Positions 18,392-27,623 are shown, counted from the first letter of the stretch. The stretch: 64,000 nt of DNA from CAVSRC01 sp963750065 (GCA_963750065.1 CAVVPK010000036.1:1-64000), one strand, 5' to 3'. Translations and numbers: made by a program. Notes: generated by a model not told the origin, from the sequence alone.

Positions 18392-18762
18392 GCGCCGTCC
18401 TCCCCATCCCCCGTCACGCTTTTTTTAAGCAGACGGTTCTCGAGGGTGAGTTCGGCCACGACCTCCTTCAGCGCGGATGCCTCCCGGCGCAGGTCCCTGA
18501 CCTCGTCCGAGGTTGCCGCCCGCGCCGTGTCACCGGCCAGCCGCTTCTTGCCGGCCTCGAGGAACTCCTTCGACCAGCGGTAATAGAGGTTCTGGACGAT
18601 CCCTTCACGCCGGCAGAGCTCGGCGATACTGTCCTCGCCGCGCAAGCCGTCCAGCACGATGCGGATCTTGTCTTCGGCCGAAAAATGCCGCCGGGTCGTA
18701 CGGCGGATATCCTTCATGACCTGTTCCGCCGGCATTCTTACCGGCCCCGACTTCTGTCTCAT
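18388..18762 (-). CDS. IS3-family OrfA (DNA-binding helix-turn-helix)
   Basis: A 124-residue OrfA with the transposase-8 helix-turn-helix (RRHFSAEDKIRIVLDGLRGEDSIAELCRREGI) followed by a leucine-rich coiled coil (LRREASALKEVVAELTLENRLLKK) for dimerisation. The start may be the ATG at 18762 or the internal ATG at 18735. It ends just beyond the slippery A7, within orfB. Confidence 0.9.
   Translation of the reverse strand: MRQKSGPVRMPAEQVMKDIRRTTRRHFSAEDKIRIVLDGLRGEDSIAELCRREGIVQNLYYRWSKEFLEAGKKRLAGDTARAATSDEVRDLRREASALKEVVAELTLENRLLKKSVTGDGEDGA
18420..18426 (-). promoter_or_regulatory. Probable -1 programmed frameshift site (A7)
   Basis: On the minus strand orfA reads CTT AAA AAA AGC GTG. A one-base backward slip on the seven A residues gives AAG CGT GAC and a stop-free path through to the orfB ATG. 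This is the standard way IS3 elements make OrfAB. Confidence 0.7.
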
Positions 18763-18849
18763 CTTCGCTCCCTCCGGGGGCTACGATGAGCCGGAAATCC
18801 TCCCTTCCTCAACCCGCTAAATCTGTCTCATAGGCGCTGATGCCGGACA

Positions 18850-19443
18850 CTCGACCGCCCCTACCCGCCGGACAACATCGCCCTTGCCGAACGCATCGTC
18901 GCCTCAGGCGGAACGCATGTCAGCGAAATGCCCATGGGCTGGGAGCCGCGGGCGCGCGATTTCCCGCGCCGCAACCGCATCATCTCCGGCCTGTCGCTGG
19001 CGGTGGTGGTGGTCGAAGCGGCCAGCCGCTCGGGCTCGCTGATTACCGCCCGGCGCGCCGCCGACCAGGGGCGCCTGGTCTTCGCCGTGCCCGGCTCGCC
19101 GCTCGACCCGCGCTCCGGCGGCACCAATGCCCTCATCACGGACGGCGCCACGCTGGTCACCTCGGCCGCCGACATCGTTACCGAGATCACGCCGATGCTG
19201 GCGCGCGAGAGCGAAACCCGTTCGCTGATCGCAGAAAGCGAAGCCGCGCCGCTGCCGGTCGATGCCGGGACAAGCGAGCGCGAGCGCATTGCCACCGCCC
19301 TTGGCCAGGCGCCGGTGGCGATCGACGAGATCGTCCGCTTCACCGGCCTGCCGCCGGCGGTGGTCCATCTGGTGCTGCTGGAACTCGATCTCGCCGGGCG
19401 GATCGAGCGCGTTGCCGGCGGGCGCGTGCAGCTCGCCGGCTAG
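18850..19443 (+). pseudogene. dprA: dprA C-terminal fragment
   Basis: From the codon at 18850 the frame reads LDRPYPPDNIALAERI, SEMPMGWEPRARDFPRRNRIISGLS, VVVVEAASRSGSLITARRA and AVPGSPLDPRSGGTN. It ends with the C-terminal winged-helix domain (QAPVAIDEIVRFTGLPPAVVHLVLLELDLAG). These are the last ~200 residues of DprA. A stop (TGA) lies in frame between the IS end and this segment. The middle of the gene is missing, so this is a remnant even though its reading frame is intact. Confidence 0.88.
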
Positions 19444-19466
19444 ATATGGAGCCCTTTCGCAGAAGG

Positions 19467-19658
19467 TCAGGCGCCTTCGCGCTGCTGCGCCTGCTTGTGC
19501 ACGCTTGCCGCCGCTTCGTCTTCCACCATGGCAAGCAGGTAGGCCAGGAATCCCAGGTCCGCCCTGGCGGCCATGGTGCGCAACTCGCGCGCAAGCATCG
19601 TGATATACTGTGCCGTATCTTCGCCGTTTGGTTGCAGCGACGGATCGCTCAATTTCAT
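19467..19658 (-). CDS. Small conserved-looking acidic protein, 63 residues
   Basis: I do not know a function. The 63-residue product has a helical core (YITMLARELRTMAARADLGFLAYLLAMVEDEA) of the kind seen in short hypothetical proteins of Rhizobiales, where a sequence of this style recurs. It lies opposite to dprA and topA, 23 bases from the dprA end. Support is codon use plus the amphipathic pattern; the ribosome-binding site is weak. Confidence 0.55.
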   Translation of the reverse strand: MKLSDPSLQPNGEDTAQYITMLARELRTMAARADLGFLAYLLAMVEDEAAASVHKQAQQREGA

Positions 19659-20026
19659 GCGGGCCCCATGATTGCTTCAGGCTGACTTGGCTTCCACCAA
19701 CCACAACTAAAGATTGTATGCAATTCAATATAATAACCAGAAGCAGCAATCGTTTACAAGCTGACATTCTTGCGCATCGAATCCGCTGCAAGCATTGCGT
19801 GAGCGCCGTCGACTTCCCATGTCAGCCCATCGGCACATCGGGCCCGCTGAAGCCGGGCCCGCCCTCCCCGGGCTTGAGTTCGATTGACAGGCCAGACCAT
19901 TTCTGGAATGTCCCAGCCCGATCCGGCCGGGGGCCGTGACGCCGAGAATCTTCGGCGCGCCTCCTGAAGGTGTTCCTTTTCAAAGGGTTAGAGCTTCGGC
20001 TCAGACCCCCGCAACACGCGGCATCC
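19659..20026 (+). promoter_or_regulatory. topA upstream region, 368 bases without a gene
   Basis: The first part is unusually AT-rich for this chromosome (around 19710-19745). Further on, TTGACA (19884-19889), followed at a 17-base spacing by AATGTC, is a weak candidate promoter for topA. Between these boxes CCAGA and TCTGG form a small dyad. A GGGCCCGC direct repeat lies near 19850. I see no small gene or clear operator. Confidence 0.4.
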
Positions 20027-22657
20027 ATGAAGCTCGTCATCGTCGAATCCCCTGCCAAGGCGAAAACCATCAACAAGTACCTGGGGTCGGGCTACCAGGT
20101 TCTGGCCTCCTATGGCCATGTCCGCGACCTGCCTTCGAAGAACGGTTCGGTCGATCCCGAGCAGGATTTCTCCATGCTCTGGGAGGTGGATGGAAAGTCG
20201 CACAAGCGGCTCTCCGACATCGTCTCGGCGATCAAGGATGCCGACCGGCTGATCCTCGCCACCGACCCCGATCGCGAGGGCGAGGCGATTTCCTGGCACG
20301 TGCTCGAGGTCCTCAAGCACCGCAAGGCGCTGGCCGACAAGCCGGTCGAGCGTGTCGTCTTTAACGCCATCACCCGCGACGCCATTCTCGACGCCATGAA
20401 GCACCCGCGCGCCATCGACGCCGCGCTGGTGGATGCCTATCTGGCGCGCCGGGCGCTTGACTACCTCGTCGGCTTCACGCTCTCGCCGGTGCTGTGGCGC
20501 AAGCTCCCCGGGGCGCGCTCCGCCGGCCGTGTGCAGTCGGTGGCCCTCAGGCTGGTCTGCGACCGCGAAAACGAGATCGAGATCTTCAGGCCGCGGGAAT
20601 ACTGGTCGGTCGCCGTCACCCTGGAGCCGCCGAACGGCGGCCGCTTCGTCGCCCGCGTCGTCGGTGCCGACGGAGCCAAGCTCGGCCGCCTCGACATTCC
20701 CGACGAGGCGACGGCCAGGCGCATCGAGGCGGCGCTGAAATCCGGCGCCTATAACGTCGTCTCGGTCGAGGCCAAGCCGGTCAGGCGCAATCCGCCGCCG
20801 CCGTTCACCACCTCGACCCTGCAGCAGGAGGCCTCGCGCAAGCTCGGCTTCTCCGCCTCGCGCACCATGCAGGTCGCCCAGCGCCTCTATGAGGACGGGC
20901 TCATCACCTACATGCGCACCGACGGCGTGCAGAGCGCGCCGGAAGCAATCAGCGCCACGCGCGCCGTCATCGCCAAGCGCTTCGGCGATCACTACCTGCC
21001 GGAGAAGCCGCGCTTCTATCAGACCAAGGCGAAGAACGCGCAGGAGGCCCACGAGGCGATCCGCCCGACCGAGCTTTCCCGCACGCCGGATTCGGTGCAC
21101 GGCCACGAGGCCGATCAGACACGGCTCTACGAACTGATCTGGAAGCGCATGACCGCCAGCCAGATGCAGGCGGCCGAACTGGAGCGCACCACGGTCGAGA
21201 TCGCCGCCGGCAGCGACTTGAACCCGGTGAGCTTGCGCGCCACCGGCCAGGTAGTGCGCTTCGACGGCTTCCTCACCCTCTATCAGGAAGGCCGCGACAA
21301 CGGCGAAGACGAGGACGAAGGCGGCCGCCTGCCGCCCATGGCCGCGGGCGACCGGCTGGCCGAGCGTGGCATCGAGACGGAGCAGCACTTCACCGAGCCG
21401 CCGCCGCGCTACACCGAAGCGACGCTGATCAAGAAGATGGAGGAGCTCGGCATCGGCCGCCCCTCCACCTATGCCGCCACGCTGGCGGTGCTGCGCGACC
21501 GCGACTATGTACGGCTGGAGAAGCGCCAGCTCATCCCCGAGGACAAGGGCCGCCTGGTCACCGCCTTCCTGGAAAGCTTCTTCAAGCGCTACGTCGAATA
21601 CGACTTCACCGCCGATCTCGAAGAGAAGCTCGACCAGATCTCCAACGGCGACCTGTTGTGGAAGGACGTGCTGCGCGAATTCTGGCGGCAGTTCTCCAGC
21701 GACGTCGACCAGACCAAGGACCTGCGCGTCTCCGAAGTGCTCGACCATCTCAACGAGCTCTTGGGGCCGCACGTCTTTCCGCCGCGCGCCGACGGCAGCG
21801 ATCCGCGCCAGTGCCCGTCATGCGGCAACGGCAAGCTGTCGCTCAAGATGGGCAAGTTCGGCGCCTTCGTCGGCTGCTCGAACTATCCCGAATGCCGCTA
21901 TACCCGCCAGCTCGCCGTCGCAACGGACGAAAACGGCAACGGCAGCGAGACCGGCGACGGCACCAGACTGCTCGGCCAGGACCCCGAGACCGGCCTCGAC
22001 GTGACGTTGCGCACTGGGCGCTTCGGGCCGTACGTCCAGCTCGGCGAACAGGGCGAGGACAAGACGGTCAAGCCGAAGCGGTCGAGCATCCCGCGCGGCT
22101 GGAATGCAGCGACCCTCGACCTCGACCAGGCGCTGGCCCTGCTCGCCCTGCCGCGCGAAGTCGGCCTGCATCCCGAGTCCGGCAAGCCGATCACCGCCAG
22201 CATCGGCCGCTACGGGCCGTTCGTTCTGCACGACGGCACCTTCGCCAATCTCGACTCGGTCGAGGAGGTGTTCTCGGTCGGCCTCAACCGCGCCGTGACG
22301 CTGATCGCCGAGAAGCTCGCCGGCGGCGGACGCCGCGGCGGCCGTGCCGCACCGAAGGCGCTGAAGACGTTGGGCGACCACCCGGATGGCGGCGCCGTCA
22401 CCGTGCGCGACGGCAAGTACGGGCCCTATGTCAATCACGGCAAGGTCAATGCGACCCTGCCCAAGGGCGTCGATCCGGAGCTCATCACTCTGGAGCAGGC
22501 GCTTGAACTCATCGCCGCCAAGGCCGGCAAGAAGCCGGCTGCGGCGAAAAAGAAAACCACCACCGCCAAAAAGAAGGCGGCGGCGAAACCCAAAACCGGG
22601 GCGAAGGCGAAACCGAAGCGCGCCGCCAAAGAGCGAAGCGAGCCGGAGACCGCCTGA
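20027..22657 (+). CDS. topA: DNA topoisomerase I TopA
   Basis: Type IA topoisomerase relaxing negative supercoils. The 876-residue protein starts with the Toprim domain (KLVIVESPAKAKTINKYLG, DPDREGEAISWH) and has the active-site Tyr295 in GLITYMRTDG. A C4-type zinc-ribbon domain follows (CPSCGNGKL...GCSNYPECRYT), then several TopoI C-terminal repeats and a Lys/Ala-rich basic tail. The ATG at 20027 starts exactly at the conserved MKLVIVESP; 19 upstream in-frame residues are unconserved. rnr follows 22 bases later, and in Rhizobiales these two genes usually form one operon. Confidence 0.97.
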   Translation: MKLVIVESPAKAKTINKYLGSGYQVLASYGHVRDLPSKNGSVDPEQDFSMLWEVDGKSHKRLSDIVSAIKDADRLILATDPDREGEAISWHVLEVLKHRKALADKPVERVVFNAITRDAILDAMKHPRAIDAALVDAYLARRALDYLVGFTLSPVLWRKLPGARSAGRVQSVALRLVCDRENEIEIFRPREYWSVAVTLEPPNGGRFVARVVGADGAKLGRLDIPDEATARRIEAALKSGAYNVVSVEAKPVRRNPPPPFTTSTLQQEASRKLGFSASRTMQVAQRLYEDGLITYMRTDGVQSAPEAISATRAVIAKRFGDHYLPEKPRFYQTKAKNAQEAHEAIRPTELSRTPDSVHGHEADQTRLYELIWKRMTASQMQAAELERTTVEIAAGSDLNPVSLRATGQVVRFDGFLTLYQEGRDNGEDEDEGGRLPPMAAGDRLAERGIETEQHFTEPPPRYTEATLIKKMEELGIGRPSTYAATLAVLRDRDYVRLEKRQLIPEDKGRLVTAFLESFFKRYVEYDFTADLEEKLDQISNGDLLWKDVLREFWRQFSSDVDQTKDLRVSEVLDHLNELLGPHVFPPRADGSDPRQCPSCGNGKLSLKMGKFGAFVGCSNYPECRYTRQLAVATDENGNGSETGDGTRLLGQDPETGLDVTLRTGRFGPYVQLGEQGEDKTVKPKRSSIPRGWNAATLDLDQALALLALPREVGLHPESGKPITASIGRYGPFVLHDGTFANLDSVEEVFSVGLNRAVTLIAEKLAGGGRRGGRAAPKALKTLGDHPDGGAVTVRDGKYGPYVNHGKVNATLPKGVDPELITLEQALELIAAKAGKKPAAAKKKTTTAKKKAAAKPKTGAKAKPKRAAKERSEPETA

Positions 22658-22679
22658 AGCGCTCCATCAGGACACCCAA

Positions 22680-24977
22680 TTGCCCAAGACACGAGACACG
22701 ACAAAAACCAAGAAAAAGGCTGAACGGCCCGGACTTCCCACCCGCGAGCAGCTGCTCGCCTTCATCGCAGACCATCCCGGAGAAGCGGGAAAACGCGAGA
22801 TCGCCCGCGCCTTCGGCATCACCGGCGCGGCGCGCATTCCGCTCAAGGCCATGCTCAAGGAGCTGGCCCATGAAGGTCTGGTCGAGCGCCGCGGCAAGCG
22901 GCTGAAGCGCCCAGCAGACCTCCCCTCGGTCACCGTTCTGGAACTGACCGGCCGCGACCGCGACGGCGAGTTCCTCGCCCGGCCCGCCGAATGGTCCGAT
23001 GCCGAAGGCGGCCCGCCGCCGACGATCATCGTGGCGGCGACCCGCGACAAGCGCGGACCGGCGCCGGGCATCGGCGACCGCGTGCTCGCCCGGCTGACGC
23101 CGGCTGCCGACGACGGCACCACCTTCGAGGCTCGCGTCATCAAGCTTCTCGAGAAGAAGCAGGTCGCGGTGCTGGGCGTCGTGCGCGACCTCCCCGAGGG
23201 CAAACAGATCGAGCCGGTCGACCGCAAGCAGCGCGTGATGATCCTCGACGCCGACCCGACCGGCGAGGCGAAGGAAGGCGACCTCGTCTCGGTGAGCGTG
23301 GTCAGCGCATCCCGCTATGGGCCTGCCCGCGCCCGCATCGTCGAAATCATCGGCTCGATGAAGAGCGAGAAGGCGGTCTCCTTGATCGCCATCCACGCCC
23401 ACGGCATTCCGCATGTGTTTTCGCACGCGGTGCTCGCCGAAGCGCAAGCCGCGACGCCGGCGACCATGGATCACCGCGAGGACTGGCGCGACCTGCCGCT
23501 GGTCACCATCGATCCGCCCGACGCCAAGGACCATGACGACGCGGTCCACGCCGAAGCGGACAGCGATGCGAAGAATCCCGGCGGTCATGTCGTCACCGTC
23601 GCCATTGCCGACGTCTCCTGGCACGTACGCCCGGGAACCGCCATGGACCGCGAGGCGCTGAACCGCGCCAACTCGGTCTATTTCCCCGACCGCGTCGTGC
23701 CCATGCTGCCCGAGCGCATCTCCAACGACCTGTGCTCGCTGCGCGAGGCCGAAGACCGGCCGGCGCTCGCCGTGCGCATGATCTTCTCGGCCGACGGCCG
23801 CAAGCTCTCGCACCGCTTCCACCGGGTGATGATGCGTTCGGCCGCCAAGCTCTCCTATGCCGAAGCGCAGGACGCCTTCGACGGCCATGGCCGCGATCTG
23901 CCGGAGCCGCTCACCGCCGCGCTCGTCTCGCTGTGGGCGGCCTATCAGAGCCTCAAGCGCGGACGCGACGAGCGCGAGCCGCTGGAACTCGACCTGCCCG
24001 AGCGCAAGGTGCTGGTCGCGCCCGACGGATCAATCGAGCGCATCGTCACGCCCGAGCGGCTGGAAGCCCACCGCCTGATCGAAGAGTTCATGATCCAGGC
24101 GAACGTCGCCGCCGCCGAAACGCTGGAGGCGCGCAAGTCGCCGCTGGTCTACCGCATCCACAACTCGCCCTCGATGGCAAAGCTCGAGGGCCTGCGCGAC
24201 TTCCTCAAGTCGATCGAGCTATCGCTGCCCAAGGGCGGCAATCTGAGACCGGCGCAGTTCAACCGGCTGCTCGAACGGGTCGAGGAGACCGAGAACGGCC
24301 CGCTCTTGAGCGAAGTGGTGCTGCGCACCCAGGCGCAGGCCGAATACAGCCCCGAGAACATCGGCCATTTCGGGCTCAACCTGCGCCGCTACGCCCACTT
24401 CACCTCGCCCATCCGCCGCTATGCCGACCTCATCGTCCACCGCGCGCTTGTGCGTTCGCTGAAGCTCGGTCCCGGCGGCCTGCCCGACGGCATCGAGGAG
24501 CTGTTGCCGGAGATCGCCGCCAAGATCTCCGCCGCCGAGCGCCGCGCCATGGCGGCCGAACGCGATACCATCGACCGCTTGGTCGCCCATTGGCTGGCCG
24601 ACCGCGTCGGCGCCACCTTCCACGGGCGCATCTCGGGCGTCACCCGCGCCGGCCTGTTCGTCAAGCTCAACGACACCGGCGCCGACGGCTTCGTGCCCAT
24701 GCGCGCGCTGGGAGCGGACTACTATCACTATGACGAGGCGCGCCATGCGGTGATCGGCAGCCGCTCGGGCGAGATGCACCGGCTGGGCGACGCCGTCGAG
24801 GTCGAACTGGTGGAGGCCGTGCCGCTGGCCGGCGCACTGCGCTTCGAGCTCCTGAGCGAGGGCCGCGTGCTGCCGCGCAAGGACCGCCCGGCTCCGGCCG
24901 GGCGTGGCCGGCAGACGCGGCGCCCGGCGGCAAAGGCGAAGGACGGCCGCAAGAAGAAGCCGGCCCACCGCCGCTAG
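22680..24977 (+). CDS. rnr: Ribonuclease R
   Basis: 3'-to-5' exoribonuclease that degrades structured RNA. The 765-residue protein has an N-terminal winged helix (REQLLAFIADHPGEAGKREIARAFGI), cold-shock domains, and the RNB domain with the metal-binding aspartates in TIDPPDAKDHDDAVH. It continues through ISNDLCSLREAEDRPALAV and HFTSPIRRYADLIVHR, and ends with an S1 domain (GRISGVTRAGLFVKL) and a basic tail. The start is a TTG at 22680, seven bases after AGGA; no ATG or GTG lies in a sensible place, and the frame upstream overlaps topA. Confidence 0.95.
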   Translation: MPKTRDTTKTKKKAERPGLPTREQLLAFIADHPGEAGKREIARAFGITGAARIPLKAMLKELAHEGLVERRGKRLKRPADLPSVTVLELTGRDRDGEFLARPAEWSDAEGGPPPTIIVAATRDKRGPAPGIGDRVLARLTPAADDGTTFEARVIKLLEKKQVAVLGVVRDLPEGKQIEPVDRKQRVMILDADPTGEAKEGDLVSVSVVSASRYGPARARIVEIIGSMKSEKAVSLIAIHAHGIPHVFSHAVLAEAQAATPATMDHREDWRDLPLVTIDPPDAKDHDDAVHAEADSDAKNPGGHVVTVAIADVSWHVRPGTAMDREALNRANSVYFPDRVVPMLPERISNDLCSLREAEDRPALAVRMIFSADGRKLSHRFHRVMMRSAAKLSYAEAQDAFDGHGRDLPEPLTAALVSLWAAYQSLKRGRDEREPLELDLPERKVLVAPDGSIERIVTPERLEAHRLIEEFMIQANVAAAETLEARKSPLVYRIHNSPSMAKLEGLRDFLKSIELSLPKGGNLRPAQFNRLLERVEETENGPLLSEVVLRTQAQAEYSPENIGHFGLNLRRYAHFTSPIRRYADLIVHRALVRSLKLGPGGLPDGIEELLPEIAAKISAAERRAMAAERDTIDRLVAHWLADRVGATFHGRISGVTRAGLFVKLNDTGADGFVPMRALGADYYHYDEARHAVIGSRSGEMHRLGDAVEVELVEAVPLAGALRFELLSEGRVLPRKDRPAPAGRGRQTRRPAAKAKDGRKKKPAHRR

Positions 24978-25064
24978 GCGGTTTTGCCGCGACACGCTGC
25001 CGCCTCGGCTTGATTGCAGCCGGGGGGCCGCTTACCTTGGAATAACTCTCAGAGAGAGGCGACC

Positions 25065-25508
25065 ATGCCCATTGAGATCACGACACCGGATGGGGAAGAG
25101 CCGCGCTCGCGCTGGCAATCGGTCCGGCGCGGCATTGCCTGCCGCTGCCCGCATTGCGGCGAGGGGCAGCTCTTCCGCGCCTGGCTCAAGCCCGTCGCGG
25201 CCTGTCCGGTGTGCCATGAAGACCTCAGCCACCAGCGCGCCGACGATTTTCCGCCCTACATCACCATGGTGCTGACCGGCCACATTCTGGTGCCGCTGAT
25301 GCTGATCATGCAGACGCTGACCGACTTCTCGGTCACCACCTATCTCGCCATCTACCTGCCGATCACGGCCATTGCCGTCTTCGGCCTGATGCAGCCGGTC
25401 AAGGGCGCGGTGATCGGCCTGCAATGGGCGCTGCGCATGCACGGTTTCGACGGCCGCAGCAACCCGGATGCGCCGCCCGAGGGCTTCCTGCCCGGGGCGT
25501 CGTCCTGA
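25065..25508 (+). CDS. DUF983 membrane protein
   Basis: A 147-residue protein with a zinc-ribbon-like N-terminus (CRCPHCGEGQLF and CPVCHEDLS), followed by two hydrophobic helices (MVLTGHILVPLMLIMQTL and YLAIYLPITAIAVFGLM). Members usually sit beside rnr and rpmG in alphaproteobacteria, as here, and some copies lie near cytochrome oxidase genes; the function is unknown. The ATG at 25065 has GAGAGAGG upstream. It is likely the third gene of the topA-rnr transcript. Confidence 0.9.
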   Translation: MPIEITTPDGEEPRSRWQSVRRGIACRCPHCGEGQLFRAWLKPVAACPVCHEDLSHQRADDFPPYITMVLTGHILVPLMLIMQTLTDFSVTTYLAIYLPITAIAVFGLMQPVKGAVIGLQWALRMHGFDGRSNPDAPPEGFLPGASS

Positions 25509-25586
25509 TAACGCCGCTCAATGCTTGACATTCCGGCCGCCAAACCTACTGTGCCGGCCAATCCTTAAGCCTTCGAGGAACCCGTC

Positions 25587-25754
25587 ATGGCCAAAGCCGC
25601 CACCATCAAAGTCAAGCTGCTCAGCTCGGCTGACACCGGCACCTTCTACGTCACCAAGAAGAATTCGCGCACCAAGACCGACAAGCTGGTGATGAAGAAA
25701 TACGACCCCGTCGCGCGCAAGCACGTCGAGTTCCGCGAGACCAAAATCAAATAG
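25587..25754 (+). CDS. rpmG: 50S ribosomal protein L33
   Basis: A 55-residue ribosomal protein starting MAKAATIKVKLLSSADTG and ending RKHVEFRETKIK, the standard proteobacterial L33. It has no zinc-binding cysteines, so it is the zinc-independent form. The ATG at 25587 follows CGAGGAA. A strong terminator stands about 90 bases after the stop. Confidence 0.95.
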   Translation: MAKAATIKVKLLSSADTGTFYVTKKNSRTKTDKLVMKKYDPVARKHVEFRETKIK

Positions 25755-25846
25755 GACGGCTGCCGCGATCGGCCGCAATTTGAGGTTGCGCCAGCGACCC
25801 GGCGTCAGGAAGCGGTAAGCCGCGACCGGCAGACGCGGAACGCACA

Positions 25847-25876
25847 AAAAAAGCACCGCTTTCGCGGTGCTTTTTT
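25847..25876 (+). terminator. Rho-independent terminator after rpmG
   Basis: A perfect 7-base stem GCACCGC/GCGGTGC (25853-25859 and 25864-25870) with a TTTC loop, preceded by an A run and followed by six T residues. The A run on the left also makes it a possible terminator for the minus strand. Confidence 0.93.
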
Positions 25877-26237
25877 GTCCGGCGGTGTGCGAAACCGACC
25901 AGATAAGAGTGGCCGGTCCAGAACGGGTTTGTACGAGGAGGCCACTCAATCCGTTCTGGAACCGGCCGACCCCGCGGACCCAGGAGATGCGGCGGACCTG
26001 AGCACTCCGCAGGGTTTCTCTGAATTCCAAGCTATCGCGCAGATTCGCCGACTGCCTCTGCGATCGTCTTGCCCCGTGACGATCACCCGGCCGGCCTCCT
26101 GCCAACAGGCATCATCAACATACCGCCAATAGCGCAATTGACCAATCAGCTAACTGAGAGTTTTACGCAAAACGTATTTCTTAGTAAAGCGTTAGCCTTA
26201 ATTTGGCGGCGCAAGAAGCAACTGCAACCAAAGCGCG
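25877..26237. other. 361-base gap with a long hairpin
   Basis: No gene is supported. The notable element is an inverted repeat: GGCCGGTCCAGAACGG (25911-25926) pairs with CCGTTCTGGAACCGGCC (25951-25967) with one bulged base, enclosing a 24-base loop. The last ~100 bases before the pleD stop are AT-rich, with no recognisable site. The hairpin could be a repeat-family member or an RNA end. Confidence 0.5.
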
Positions 26238-27608
26238 TCAGGCGGCGGCGGTAACCACACGGTTGCGCCCGTCGCGCTTGGCCAGATAGAGCGCCTGATC
26301 GGCCCGCTTCACCAACTCGTCGGCGCTGTCGTCGGGCGACGACAGCGAACAGATTCCGATCGAGACCGTGACGTTGACGGTGACACCGGGCTCGCCGGTC
26401 GCAAAGGATTCGCCGGCGATCTTCTGACGCAAGCGCTCGCCGACCAGCAGTGCCAGCGCCGCGTCGGTATCAGGCATGGCAACGACGAACTCCTCGCCAC
26501 CCAGCCGGCACGCCAGATCGATGCCGCGCACCGCCTTGCGCACGCGGCGCGAGAACTCGCGCAGCACTTCGTCGCCGGCGGCGTGGCCGTAGGTATCGTT
26601 GACGGTCTTGAAGTGATCGATGTCGAGGATAAGCACCGAGAGCGGCTTCTCGCGCGCGCTCGCCTGCTGGACGAGCGTTGCCAGATGACGTTCGAGATAG
26701 CGTCGGTTGTGCAGACCGGTGAGGCCGTCGGTGACCGCCATCTCCATGGTCGACTGGACGCTGTCGCGCAGGCGATCGGAGAACCGCTTGCGCCGGATCT
26801 GGGTGCGCACGCGCGCGTGCATCTCGTTGCGATCGATCGGCCTGACGAGATAGTCGTTGACGCCGAGGTCGAGCGCCCGCATCAGCCGCACATTATCTTC
26901 CGGATCGACGATGACCAGGATCGGCAGGGCGCGCGTCCGGTCGAGCGAACGCAGATGCGAGCACAGCCGCAATCCGTCGATCTGCTTCAGGTTGAGACTG
27001 ATAACGACGAGGTCGTAGTCGCCCTCCGCGGCACGAAACAGCGCTTCCTGCGGGTCTTCCTCGTGGTCGACCTGACACAGCGGCGTCAGGGCCTGCCTGA
27101 CCCGGTCGACGGCTGCCTGCGTATCGTCGACCAGCAGGACCTTGCCGCTCTCGTCCGCCAGGGCGGTCGGGTCGAGCACGTCTTCCAGGCCGAGTTCGCT
27201 CGACGTGGCGGCGCGCATCATCAGCTCGTCGGTCAGCGTCTTCAGCCGCACCAGGCTCTTGACCCGGGTGATCAGCGCGATGTCGTTGACCGGCTTGGTG
27301 AGAAAATCGTCGGCGCCGGCTTCAAGCCCGGCCACCCGGTCGGACGGCTGGTCGAGCGCGGTGACGATGACGACCGGGATATGTGCCGTGCGCGGATTGG
27401 TCTTCAGCCGCCGGCAGACTTCCAGGCCGTCCATTCCCGGCATCATCACGTCGAGCAGGACGATGTCGCACTGGCCCTGCTCGCAGATGGCGATAGCCTG
27501 CGGCCCGTTGGTTGCCGTGACGACCTCGAAATACTCCGCCGCCAGCCGCGCCTCGAGCAGCTTGATGTTGGTGACGATGTCGTCGACGATGAGGACGCGG
27601 GCGGTCAT
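26238..27608 (-). CDS. pleD: Diguanylate cyclase response regulator PleD
   Basis: Makes cyclic di-GMP after phosphorylation and controls the motile-to-sessile switch. The 456-residue protein is REC-REC-GGDEF. The first receiver has the phosphoacceptor Asp53 (VLLDVMMPGMDG). The second receiver has Ser at the equivalent position (VVISLNLKQIDG), as expected for the dimerisation adaptor. The cyclase domain has the inhibitory RxxD site (RGID) five residues before GGEEF. It follows divK by 15 bases on the same strand, the conserved divK-pleD operon. Confidence 0.97.
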   Translation of the reverse strand: MTARVLIVDDIVTNIKLLEARLAAEYFEVVTATNGPQAIAICEQGQCDIVLLDVMMPGMDGLEVCRRLKTNPRTAHIPVVIVTALDQPSDRVAGLEAGADDFLTKPVNDIALITRVKSLVRLKTLTDELMMRAATSSELGLEDVLDPTALADESGKVLLVDDTQAAVDRVRQALTPLCQVDHEEDPQEALFRAAEGDYDLVVISLNLKQIDGLRLCSHLRSLDRTRALPILVIVDPEDNVRLMRALDLGVNDYLVRPIDRNEMHARVRTQIRRKRFSDRLRDSVQSTMEMAVTDGLTGLHNRRYLERHLATLVQQASAREKPLSVLILDIDHFKTVNDTYGHAAGDEVLREFSRRVRKAVRGIDLACRLGGEEFVVAMPDTDAALALLVGERLRQKIAGESFATGEPGVTVNVTVSIGICSLSSPDDSADELVKRADQALYLAKRDGRNRVVTAAA

Positions 27609-27623
27609 TCAGGCTGTCCTTGC

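Larger units (their letters stand above)
14077..18830. mobile_element. 4.75-kb foreign island inserted in dprA
   Basis: The left edge is where dprA similarity stops. The right edge is the terminal TGTCTCA of the IS3-type element. Inside are a broken membrane-protein gene, a DUF6471 gene, an IS1595-type transposase with two frameshifts, an unknown 294-residue protein and an intact IS3-type element. Base composition from 14.1 to 17.3 kb is visibly less GC-rich than the flanks. Because about 150 dprA codons are missing, insertion was accompanied or followed by deletion, and no clean target-site duplication is visible. It may be several insertions layered together. Confidence 0.75.
17345..18830 (-). 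mobile_element. IS3-family insertion sequence, apparently intact
   Basis: The element has overlapping orfA and orfB on the minus strand and a clear right terminus. On the minus strand it starts TGAGACAGATTTAGCGGGTT and continues through AAGGGAGG towards GGCTCATC. The left terminus is less certain: from about 17345 the plus strand shows CAGAGTTTTT and later AAGGGAGG...GGCTCGTC, a diverged version of the same end. Both reading frames are open, so it may still be active. Confidence 0.75.

Noticed and set aside
19988..21772. 594-codon minus-strand frame over topA
   Set aside because: Antisense to the conserved topA; no domain.
25875..26132. 85-codon plus-strand frame after the rpmG terminator
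   Set aside because: It runs across the hairpin repeat, lacks a ribosome-binding site and has no recognisable composition.
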